13,431 nt of DNA from Acetobacteraceae bacterium. Lineage in GTDB: Bacteria; Pseudomonadota; Alphaproteobacteria; Acetobacterales; Acetobacteraceae. The position numbers and the translations under genes are program-made. Positions within the stretch are counted from its first letter, which is position 1; each line of letters starts with the position of its first letter. Location: the NCBI GenBank assembly GCA_030039695.1, contig JASHVB010000108.1, positions 1 through 13,431 on the forward strand, in the 5' to 3' direction. The notes under the pieces were generated by a model that was not told the DNA's origin, made no database searches, and was given only the letters and a program-made list of their open reading frames with translations. Below are positions 7,223 to 13,431 of this stretch, in pieces.

Positions 7223-8461
7223 ATGCTCCCTGCTTCGGAATCCAACAGCGTCCGACGCCTGATGCTGTTTTTTGCGGTCGTCTACACGGTGGAGGGCATC
7301 GGCCAGGCCAAGGTCGGTATCGTCTGGCAACCGCTTTTGCATTTCCTGAAGGAAGTGTACGGCTGGACACCGTTGCAGGTCGCGGCGTCGCTGTCCGTGC
7401 TCGATGTGCCGTGGATCATCAAGCCGCTCTACGGCGCCATTTCCGACTTTATCCCGCTGTTCGGCTATCGTCGGCGAAGCTACCTGCTGCTGTCGAACAC
7501 CGCTGCGATCGCTGCATTCGTCTGGGTCACGCAGATCATCGCCCCTGCTGTGCTCATCTTCGCACTGACTCTGACCTCCATCGCCATGGCAATATCCAGC
7601 ACGCTCTGCGGTGGACTGCTCGTAGAGAACGGCCAGCGTCACAACGCCAGCGCCGCCTTCGTCAACCAGCAATGGCTGTGGTTCAATGGCGCCGTCGCCG
7701 CGACATCGCTGCTCGGCGGCTGGCTGATCGTCTGGCTCTCGCCTGCCGGCGCATTACACGCAGCCGCGGCCATCGCGGCGGTCTCACCTCTGGTGGTGCT
7801 GGCCTGCCTCAATCTGATCGACGAACCGCGCGCGGGCATCGACATGCAGGAGCTCAAGCGGCGCCTCGCCAGCTTCCTCGGCGCATTCCGCAGCCGCACG
7901 CTCTGGCTGATCGCCGGCTTTCTGTTTTGTTACTATTTCAGCCCGGGGTTCGGTACGCCGCTCTACTATGAAATGACGGATCACCTGAAGTTCTCTCAGG
8001 ATTTCATTGGTTTGTTGTCGGCAGTCAGTGCGATCGGCTGGGTCGCAGGCGGGATTGCCTATCGCTGGTTTCTCGCACGCATGGAGATGCTGCCACTGCT
8101 GCGACTGTCCATCGTACTCGGTACGCTCAGCACGCTGGCGTTCCTCGGCATGGTCGATCCGGTCAGCGCGGTTGTAGTCTATTTCCTTACCGGTGCGACC
8201 GGAATGATCGCCAACATCGCCACGCTGACCCTTGCCGCCGAACACTGTCCGCCGCGTGCGGAGGGATTTACCTTTGCCGCTCTGATGTCGGTGATGAACG
8301 TGGCGGCTCCGCTCTCGGACACGATCGGCGCGTTCCTGTACGATCACCTGTTTCGCGCCGAACTCGCACCATTGGTCATACTCTCCGCCGGGTTCACCGC
8401 ATTCGTCCTCGTGCTAATTCCGCTGTTCAGAATCGATGTTGAAAGACCCGCGAACAGGTAA
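7223..8461 (+). CDS. BT1-like (folate/biopterin family) MFS transporter
   Basis: A 412-residue, strongly hydrophobic protein with about 12 membrane segments. The hallmark of the folate-biopterin transporter (BT1/FBT) branch of the major facilitator superfamily is seen at 63-90: PWIIKPLYGAISDFIPLFG followed by YRRRSYLLL. A second family-like block, CPPRAEGFTFAALMSVMN, is at 342-359. Known members in protozoa, cyanobacteria and plants move folates or pterins, but bacterial homologues are mostly uncharacterised. ATG 7223 (MLPASESNSVRRLML) is the most sensible start. The frame runs open from 7127, but that part lies in repeat DNA. There is no ribosome-binding site. It is divergent from hyuA with a shared 152-bp control region, suggesting it imports the substrate of the Hyu pathway (inference). 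Confidence 0.87.
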   Translation: MLPASESNSVRRLMLFFAVVYTVEGIGQAKVGIVWQPLLHFLKEVYGWTPLQVAASLSVLDVPWIIKPLYGAISDFIPLFGYRRRSYLLLSNTAAIAAFVWVTQIIAPAVLIFALTLTSIAMAISSTLCGGLLVENGQRHNASAAFVNQQWLWFNGAVAATSLLGGWLIVWLSPAGALHAAAAIAAVSPLVVLACLNLIDEPRAGIDMQELKRRLASFLGAFRSRTLWLIAGFLFCYYFSPGFGTPLYYEMTDHLKFSQDFIGLLSAVSAIGWVAGGIAYRWFLARMEMLPLLRLSIVLGTLSTLAFLGMVDPVSAVVVYFLTGATGMIANIATLTLAAEHCPPRAEGFTFAALMSVMNVAAPLSDTIGAFLYDHLFRAELAPLVILSAGFTAFVLVLIPLFRIDVERPANR

Positions 8462-8803
8462 CCCTTGCGAGTTGCCGTAACGGCCGGCATCCGGCCGACG
8501 CGCTGGTAACTTGCGGCAAGCAGGCAAGCGCCGTCGGCACGCTCGGAAGAGGCCACAACGAGCGATGACCAGCTTACCCGATCCAGCCTTGCAAGCTGTT
8601 CTGCTGCAAATTCGTCAGTGCCAGGTCGCAAAGGGAGCGGCCCCATCGCCTCGTCGAGCGTCCAGGCGATGGTCAATCCAGCACCACAGTCATTTGGCAT
8701 ACCCTCCGCCTCCTCAGACGGTGCGGGCAACCACTCCGGTCGTTGTGTGGCGCCTGTCGCATCACTTCGCTAAGCTTCGCCGACAGAGCCAAGGAGAACA
8801 ATC
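8462..8803. other. 342-bp intergenic region after the transporter
   Basis: No convincing gene is present. A perfect 7-bp stem, CGGCCGG/CCGGCCG at 8481-8487 and 8491-8497 with a 3-nt loop, lies 19 bp after the transporter stop and could end its transcript, although no T-run follows. A minus-strand open frame from ATG 8700 runs to 8344 and is preceded by a purine-rich GGAGGCGGAGGGT. Its codons lack the G/C third-position bias of neighbouring genes, it overlaps the transporter, and the protein is unrecognised. The 3' end carries the ribosome-binding site of the next gene. Confidence 0.5.
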
Positions 8804-9661
8804 ATGCATTTCGGCGCTTCGATGTTCCTCACAGACTACTCGATGACGCCCGCCGAACTCGCACAGGCGCTGGAGCAGCGCGGGTTCGAGTCCTTGTGGG
8901 CGCCAGAGCACTCGCACATCCCGACGTCGCGGCGTTCGCCCTTCCCAGGCGGCGGCGAGGTCCCAAAGCAGTATTACGACGTGATGGACCCGTTCGTGAC
9001 GCTGACCGCCGCGGCGATGGCGACGAAATCGCTCAAAGTCGGCACCGGCGTCTGCCTTATGAACCAGCGCGATCCGATCCAGACCGCCAAGCTCGTCGCC
9101 TCCATCGACCAGGTCAGCGGCGGCCGTTTCCTGTTCGGCATCGGCATCGGCTGGAATGCGGAGGAAATGGAAGATCACGGCACGGCCTTCGCCACGCGCG
9201 CCAAGCTGGTGCGCGAGCGCATCGAGGCGATGAAAGAGATCTGGACCAAATCCAAAGCCGAGTACCACGGCGAGTTCGTCAACTTCGATCCGATGATGAC
9301 CTGGCCGAAGCCCGTGCAGAAGCCACATCCGCCGGTGATCGTGGGCGGTGCGTTTCCGCAGGCTGCGCGCCGCGCGGCGAGGTATGGCGAGGGCTGGATC
9401 CCGCTCGCCGGTCGCGTCGGCAAGGACGGTGACGTGTTCTCCACAGTGCCGAAGTTCCGCGCCATGCTGAAAGAGGCGGGTCGGTCGGAAGATTCCTGCC
9501 CGATCACGCTGTCCGGCTGCAACGAAGATGCCGATCTCCTCCAGCGCTATCGCGATCTCGGTGTGCTGCGCGCCTGCGTCAGCCTGCCCGCGGCGAAGGC
9601 GGACCAAGTGCTACCGACGCTGGATCGCTGGGCGGCGCTGATTCGGCAGGTGAACGTATGA
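8804..9661 (+). CDS. Luciferase-like flavin/F420-dependent oxidoreductase (Rv2161c type)
   Basis: A 285-residue member of the bacterial luciferase-like (LLM) TIM-barrel family, matching the Rv2161c-type subgroup in length and motifs. Visible blocks are ALEQRGFESLWAPEHSHIP (22-40), the MDPFVTLTAAAMAT strand-helix (61-74), VGTGVCLMNQRDPIQTAK (79-96), the cofactor-binding SGGRFLFGIGIGWNAEE (105-121), and PPVIVGGAFPQAARRAARYGEGW (176-198). Such proteins use FMNH2 or F420 to oxidise or reduce small organics. No F420 genes are seen here, and F420 is uncommon in Alphaproteobacteria, so FMN is more likely. AAGGAG lies 7 nt upstream of ATG 8804. The gene stands alone on the plus strand, with 342 bp before and 341 bp after. 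The substrate is unknown. Confidence 0.9.
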   Translation: MHFGASMFLTDYSMTPAELAQALEQRGFESLWAPEHSHIPTSRRSPFPGGGEVPKQYYDVMDPFVTLTAAAMATKSLKVGTGVCLMNQRDPIQTAKLVASIDQVSGGRFLFGIGIGWNAEEMEDHGTAFATRAKLVRERIEAMKEIWTKSKAEYHGEFVNFDPMMTWPKPVQKPHPPVIVGGAFPQAARRAARYGEGWIPLAGRVGKDGDVFSTVPKFRAMLKEAGRSEDSCPITLSGCNEDADLLQRYRDLGVLRACVSLPAAKADQVLPTLDRWAALIRQVNV

Positions 9662-10002
9662 ACAATACATCGTTGGTCGCGTAGACCCGGGTGAACTTGC
9701 CGCCGAGCATGAACATCTGCGCCGAGTGGAAGATTCAGGACAGGGCCGCGGTGACGGACCGGTGGTGCTGCAGCCGGAGATCATCATGGCTGAACCTGCA
9801 TCACTGGGTCCATCGGGTCGGCAGCGCCGGATGCATTCTCCGAGCCGATAGGGCTTCCGCGATCGGTGCCGGCACGGCTGTCGCGGCCGCTTACCGTCTC
9901 ATCGTCGGCGTAGTCGGCGCGCGCTGCGTGCGGTATATTCTCCGCGCTCCTGTGCCACGATGTGCCGCAGCGCCGCGGCGCCTGGGAAAAGAACGGTTCG
10001 CG
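9662..10002. other. 341-bp region without a recognisable gene
   Basis: No intact gene is supported. A plus-strand open frame from 9691 runs on into the DAO gene on the opposite strand; its product is Arg/Cys/Trp-rich and resembles nothing I know. On the minus strand two short protein-like stretches occur in different frames (GSENASGAADPMDPVMQVQ and AQMFMLGGKFTRVYATNDV), separated by stops. This is compatible with a decayed gene but does not prove one. No clear terminator or promoter is seen. Confidence 0.4.
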
Positions 10003-11094
10003 TCAGGCAGCGGCGTTGTGGAAGCGTCGAGCGGAGAACGCCTCCAGCACCGGTGGCAGTGTGCCATCCAGAATCGCCCGCGCCAGCACGAGTGCGTGCA
10101 CGCCGGCCAGTGTCACGCCGCTATGGCAGGTCGCAGCGAATGCGCCGGGGAACCGCGCGGATTGTTCGTAGATCGGGAAGCCGTCCGGCGACATGACGCG
10201 CAGCGCTGCCCACATGCGCACAATCGAGGCATCCTTCAGCGCAGGAAACACCGCGACGTTGCGTGCGGCGATCTTGCTCAGGATTGACACCTTCGTGCTC
10301 GTGTCGAATCCGAGATCCTCCTGGCTGTCGCCCAGCATGACGGAACCTTCAGCCACCTGCCGCGCGAGATGGGTCGGATAGGCCAGAAACGGCTTCAGCC
10401 GCTCGGTGACGATGATCTGTCCCTGCAGAGGTTTTACCGGCATCGACAGACCGACCAACGGAGCGAGATCACGGCTGCCGAGACCGGCGGCGATCACCAG
10501 CTTCGGCGCATCGAACCGCTCGGTGCCTGAATGCACCGTAAAACTGTGCGGCGCGGCATCGATCCGATCCACCCGTCGCGCTGGGAAATACGCTGGCCCG
10601 CCAGACAGCAGTCCGCGCAGCAGAAGCAGTGGGCTGGCGTGCCCGTCGATCGGACAGAACGAGGCGCCCACGACGCGGTCGCCGAGACCAGGCAGCATGG
10701 CCCGCAATTCGGCGCGATCCAGCATGCGGGTGCCGATGTCGCCGCTCTCATTGTGCATGCGGGTCAGCATGACGGCACGGTCTTCGTACTCGCGATCGCT
10801 CAGGCAGAACGCGAACCCACCCGGCTGCGCCAGCGCCGCGTCGACGCCAGCCTGTGCCATCCGCGCTGCCAGTTCGGGCCACAGTTCGGCCGACCGGCGC
10901 GTCCAGTGCGCGTAGGGCGGCATGCCCACGCCTTTGCTCTGCACCCAGACCAGCCCGAAATTTCCGCGCGCCGCACGGTAGGCGACATCGCCCTCATCCA
11001 GGAGCGCGACCGATGCACCCTGTGCGGCTGCGCCCCAGGCGATGGCGCCGCCGACCAAGCCTCCGCCGATGACGATCAGGTCGTGGGCCGTCAT
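10003..11094 (-). CDS. FAD-dependent oxidoreductase, DAO family (glycine/D-amino-acid oxidase-like)
   Basis: A 363-residue DAO-fold flavoprotein. The N-terminal Rossmann motif [19 protein letters not shown] (8-26) ends in acidic E34, which would contact the FAD ribose. Other family blocks are [17 protein letters not shown] (200-216), [10 protein letters not shown] (222-231), [18 protein letters not shown] (293-310), HSGVTLAG (324-331) and a terminal FSARRF. Related enzymes oxidise the C-N bond of glycine, sarcosine, D-amino acids or opines, or form the beta subunit of multi-subunit dehydrogenases; a cyanide-synthase HcnC-like role is also conceivable. No covalent-flavin motif is obvious. ATG 11094 has AGGAGG 4 nt upstream. 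It is divergent from yebC with 73 bp between them. The exact substrate is not inferable. Confidence 0.87.
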   Translation of the reverse strand: MTAHDLIVIGGGLVGGAIAWGAAAQGASVALLDEGDVAYRAARGNFGLVWVQSKGVGMPPYAHWTRRSAELWPELAARMAQAGVDAALAQPGGFAFCLSDREYEDRAVMLTRMHNESGDIGTRMLDRAELRAMLPGLGDRVVGASFCPIDGHASPLLLLRGLLSGGPAYFPARRVDRIDAAPHSFTVHSGTERFDAPKLVIAAGLGSRDLAPLVGLSMPVKPLQGQIIVTERLKPFLAYPTHLARQVAEGSVMLGDSQEDLGFDTSTKVSILSKIAARNVAVFPALKDASIVRMWAALRVMSPDGFPIYEQSARFPGAFAATCHSGVTLAGVHALVLARAILDGTLPPVLEAFSARRFHNAAA

Positions 11095-11167
11095 GCCTCC
11101 TCCTGTCCGGGCGCGGCGTCCTTATGTATCTTCCGGCAGACGCAATCGAGCAACCGACGACCGGACC

Positions 11168-11917
11168 ATGGCTGGACATTCGCAATTCAAGAACATCATG
11201 CACCGCAAGGGCGCGCAGGACGCCCGCCGCGGCCGCCTGTTCGCACGGTTGATCCGCGAGATCACCGTCGCCGCCGGCCAAGGCCTGCCAGAACCGGCCT
11301 CCAATCCGCGGCTGCGCGCCGCGGTGGCAGCAGCGCGCGAGGCGAATATGCCGAAGGACACGGTGGACCGCGCGATCAAGAAGGCCGCCGGCGGCGCAGG
11401 TAGCGAAAACTACACCGAGGTGCGCTACGAAGGCTACGGCCCCGCCGGCGTCGCAGTAATGGTGGAGGCGCTGACTGATAACCGCAACCGCACCGCCTCC
11501 GACATTCGCAGCGCCTTCGCCAAGCACGGCGGCGCGCTGGGCGAGACAAACTCGGTCAGCTTCTTGTTCAACCGGATCGGCATGGTGCGCTATACGGCTT
11601 CGGTCGGCTCACCCGACAACGTGCTAGAGGCGGCGATCGAAGCCGGCGCCGACAATGTCGAAAGCGACGAGACCGGGCACGAAATCACCTGCATGCCCGA
11701 CGATTACTTCACTGTGCGCGACGCGCTAGAGGCGCGGTTCGGTCCGCCCGAAAGCGCCAAGGTGGAATGGCGGGCGACCACGTCCGTGACACTCGACGAG
11801 GAACGTGCCGCCACCGTGCTGAAGCTACTCGATGCGCTCGAGGACAGCGACGACGTACAGAACGTTTACGCGAATTTCGACATCCCGGATGCGGTAATGG
11901 CGCGGTTGAGCGCATAA
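11168..11917 (+). CDS. yebC: YebC/PmpR (TACO1) family protein
   Basis: A 249-residue, full-length YebC-family protein. It opens with the invariant [20 protein letters not shown] and continues with [33 protein letters not shown] and RAIKKAAGG, then [23 protein letters not shown] (88-110) and [17 protein letters not shown]. The three-domain family is conserved from bacteria to mitochondria. It was long called a transcriptional regulator, while more recent work on TACO1/YebC supports a role in translation. The start ATG 11168 is fixed by the conserved N-terminus; no good Shine-Dalgarno precedes it, and the frame upstream is not coding. In many proteobacteria yebC is next to ruvCAB. Here it sits alone between two flavoprotein genes. 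Confidence 0.97.
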   Translation: MAGHSQFKNIMHRKGAQDARRGRLFARLIREITVAAGQGLPEPASNPRLRAAVAAAREANMPKDTVDRAIKKAAGGAGSENYTEVRYEGYGPAGVAVMVEALTDNRNRTASDIRSAFAKHGGALGETNSVSFLFNRIGMVRYTASVGSPDNVLEAAIEAGADNVESDETGHEITCMPDDYFTVRDALEARFGPPESAKVEWRATTSVTLDEERAATVLKLLDALEDSDDVQNVYANFDIPDAVMARLSA

Positions 11918-11952
11918 CGAACTTCAGTTATCGCGAGGCAGGCACCGACGCC

Positions 11953-11992
11953 GCAATCCCGCTCATGCGTATCCAGTCATGCACGGGATTGC
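11953..11992. terminator. Candidate hairpin between convergent yebC and flavoprotein gene
   Basis: Perfect 9-bp arms GCAATCCCG (11953-11961) and CGGGATTGC (11984-11992) are separated by 22 nt. The hairpin lies in the 103-bp space between two convergent stop codons (yebC at 11917, flavoprotein at 12023). The long loop and the absence of a T-run make termination uncertain. It may be a degenerate intergenic repeat instead. Confidence 0.4.
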
Positions 11993-12020
11993 CTCATGGT
12001 TGGGTGGTCCGAAATGGCAG

Positions 12021-13431
12021 TTAGTCGAACCCCACCGCATCCCAGGGTTGCTCTGCCGCCGCGTTTCGGCCTGAGATCCTGCCGAATGCTAGGCATTCGC
12101 CGATATTGCCGGTGCCTTGATACAGGTAGCTATAGATCGAGCCCAACTCCCCAGCGCTGTACAGCCGCCGAACCGGCGAACGATCCGGCCGCACGATCTG
12201 CCCCTTCTCGTTCCGTCGCGGTCCGCCTTGCGTGTTCAGCATCGACGGCGACAGTTCCACCGCATAGAATGGCGGTGTGACAATTGGCGTCAACATCAGC
12301 TGGCGGCCGAAATCGTGGTCGCGGCCGGCATTGCAGAAGCTGTTCCAGCGCCTGACCGACTCCTCCAGCGTCACCGGATCGAGCCCGACAAGAGATGCCA
12401 GCGCCGAGATCTTGTCAGACCGCCTGATCCAGCCTTTCGCCAGCTCCACGCTGTTGTCCTCGCTCCAGTCGTAACGCTCGATGATCTGCGTCCAGCCGTG
12501 GCTCGGGTGCTTGTCATAGAGCGGTCCCGCAGAGAACAGGCTGTGATCGAAGATCATGAACATTGGGCATGGCGTCGGGAGGGGAAGCCAGCGGTTGTTC
12601 ACTGGCACCTTGCCGTGGCGTGTCTTGAATTTTTCATCGGCGAAACGCCGCGCATCGGGTCCGACCACGATCATGCCGCCGGGCGTTTGCTTGCTGAAGT
12701 GCAACGCCTGCATGGAGAACGACGTGCGTACCTCCGGCACTTTCAGGGCCATCGACGGGCCGGCGTAGTTGTTCATGTGCCAGAGATCGGCACCCACCGA
12801 CATCGCCATCGTGATGCCGTCGCCTTCGTTGTACGGCGAACCGGACGTGTAGCAGTAGGGAACGCCAGGCAGATAGTCGCGGATCATTTCCTGGTTGTTT
12901 TCGAAGCCGCCACAGGTCAGCACCACGCCGCAACGCGCTTTCACATCGATCCACCGGTCATTCTGCCAGGCGCGAACGCCGAGAATTTCCTTCGTGGTGT
13001 GATGCTGAATCAGTTCCTTGCCTGGCGTTTCGTAGAGTACGTCGATCGCTCGCTCGTTCACGAGGCGCTCGAACAATTTCCAGGTGAACGAATAGCCGTA
13101 CGTGGGACCGTCGTGGAATTTGTGCACGCAGTCTGCTCCGGGCAGATCAGGAAATTCAATTCCGACCGGCTGGTGCTGGTGCTCCTGCGGATCGCCGCCG
13201 AGGCTCCGCAGCCAGTCGTTGTTCCGGCACATCTCCTCGGCCCACACTTGCACCATCTGCTCCGGCACCATGTAGGGACCGCACAAGGCCGTCAGGTACG
13301 CCGCGGCTTTCTCCGCCGATGACGTGTTCAGATAGCCCTGGCCTGCCACGCGCGTGTTGCCGCCGTGCTCACCTTCCGGCGCCTTCTCCAGCATAAGCAC
13401 CTTTGCGCCGAGCTCGTACGCCGTGACCGAC
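12021..13431 (-). CDS. FAD-binding fumarate-reductase/TcuA-like dehydrogenase, N-terminus outside window
   Basis: 469 residues are visible, ending at TAA 12023-12021. The reading frame is open at the right edge (…SVTAYELGAKVLMLEKAPE), so the first part of the Rossmann motif is missing. The segment LMLEKAPEGEHGGNTRVAGQ is the FAD-contacting region of the FAD_binding_2 family. VVLTCGGFENNQEM and SPYNEGDGITMAMSVGADL are family blocks in the middle. The C-terminal LYSAGELGSIYSY plus GTGNIGECLAFGRISGRNAA is the conserved flavin/substrate-binding end. Members include fumarate reductase, tricarballylate dehydrogenase (TcuA) and 3-ketosteroid-1-dehydrogenase. The EHGGNT form looks closer to TcuA-like enzymes, but the specific reaction is not decided. 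It converges with yebC. A start upstream cannot be judged. Confidence 0.88.
   Translation of the reverse strand, partial: SVTAYELGAKVLMLEKAPEGEHGGNTRVAGQGYLNTSSAEKAAAYLTALCGPYMVPEQMVQVWAEEMCRNNDWLRSLGGDPQEHQHQPVGIEFPDLPGADCVHKFHDGPTYGYSFTWKLFERLVNERAIDVLYETPGKELIQHHTTKEILGVRAWQNDRWIDVKARCGVVLTCGGFENNQEMIRDYLPGVPYCYTSGSPYNEGDGITMAMSVGADLWHMNNYAGPSMALKVPEVRTSFSMQALHFSKQTPGGMIVVGPDARRFADEKFKTRHGKVPVNNRWLPLPTPCPMFMIFDHSLFSAGPLYDKHPSHGWTQIIERYDWSEDNSVELAKGWIRRSDKISALASLVGLDPVTLEESVRRWNSFCNAGRDHDFGRQLMLTPIVTPPFYAVELSPSMLNTQGGPRRNEKGQIVRPDRSPVRRLYSAGELGSIYSYLYQGTGNIGECLAFGRISGRNAAAEQPWDAVGFD

Noticed and set aside
6974..7672. Minus-strand frame of 232 codons opposite the transporter
   Set aside because: It overlaps hyuA in another frame, the repeat and the transporter; the central part is translated repeat (VIARSAATKQS).
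9691..10287. Plus-strand frame of 198 codons across the gap into the DAO gene
   Set aside because: Half is antisense to the DAO gene, there is no ribosome-binding site, and the product is unlike any protein I know.
11095..11167. Promoter for the DAO gene or yebC in the 73-bp divergent gap
   Set aside because: AT-rich TACATA/TATGTA exists near 11122-11129, but no -35 at correct spacing could be matched on either strand.
12117..13322. Plus-strand frame of 401 codons
   Set aside because: Antisense to the clearly conserved FAD-binding dehydrogenase; composition rich in Arg/His/Val and no motif.

Overview
The window looks like a high-GC alphaproteobacterial chromosome segment. The evidence is a GroEL C-terminus ending in a GGM-type tail (…GGGMGDMDF), codons rich in G/C at the third position, an alphaproteobacterial-style YebC, and two dispersed palindromic repeat types common in Rhodospirillales, Acetobacteraceae and Bradyrhizobium-like genomes. 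Translated, these repeats read like 'CHCEERxDEAI' and 'VIAGLDPAI'. Acetobacteraceae or a relative is my best guess. The family assignment is inference.

Layout. Bases 1-276 are the 3' end of groEL (+), closed by a strong bidirectional hairpin. From 7070 down to 415 lies a minus-strand run of five genes: hyuA, hyuB, a dual CDGSH iron-sulfur protein, an amidohydrolase-2 TIM-barrel enzyme and an enolase-superfamily enzyme. Spacing inside the run is 27 to 148 bp, and three of the four gaps hold palindromic intergenic repeats of different kinds. Divergent from hyuA is a BT1-like (folate/biopterin family) MFS transporter (+, 7223-8461). It has no Shine-Dalgarno, but a promoter-like pair is placed so that transcription could begin at its ATG. 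A 342-bp gap follows, then a luciferase-like flavin oxidoreductase of the Rv2161c type (+, 8804-9661), a 341-bp gap with no convincing gene, a DAO-family FAD oxidoreductase (-, 10003-11094), yebC (+, 11168-11917), and the C-terminal 469 residues of a fumarate-reductase/TcuA-like flavoprotein (-, 12021 to the window edge).

How they may work together. HyuA and HyuB form one ATP-dependent hydantoinase/oxoprolinase/carboxylase-type enzyme. The amidohydrolase and the enolase-superfamily enzyme could process the ring-opened or carboxylated product. The divergent transporter could import the substrate. The two or three flavoenzymes nearby suit an accessory catabolic region for a small nitrogen heterocycle or organic acid. 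The substrate cannot be read from the sequence, and no transcriptional regulator for the cluster is present. GroEL and YebC are housekeeping genes flanking or embedded in this accessory material. Several open frames extend upstream into repeat DNA, so the starts given here were chosen from ribosome-binding sites and family N-termini, not from the longest frame.
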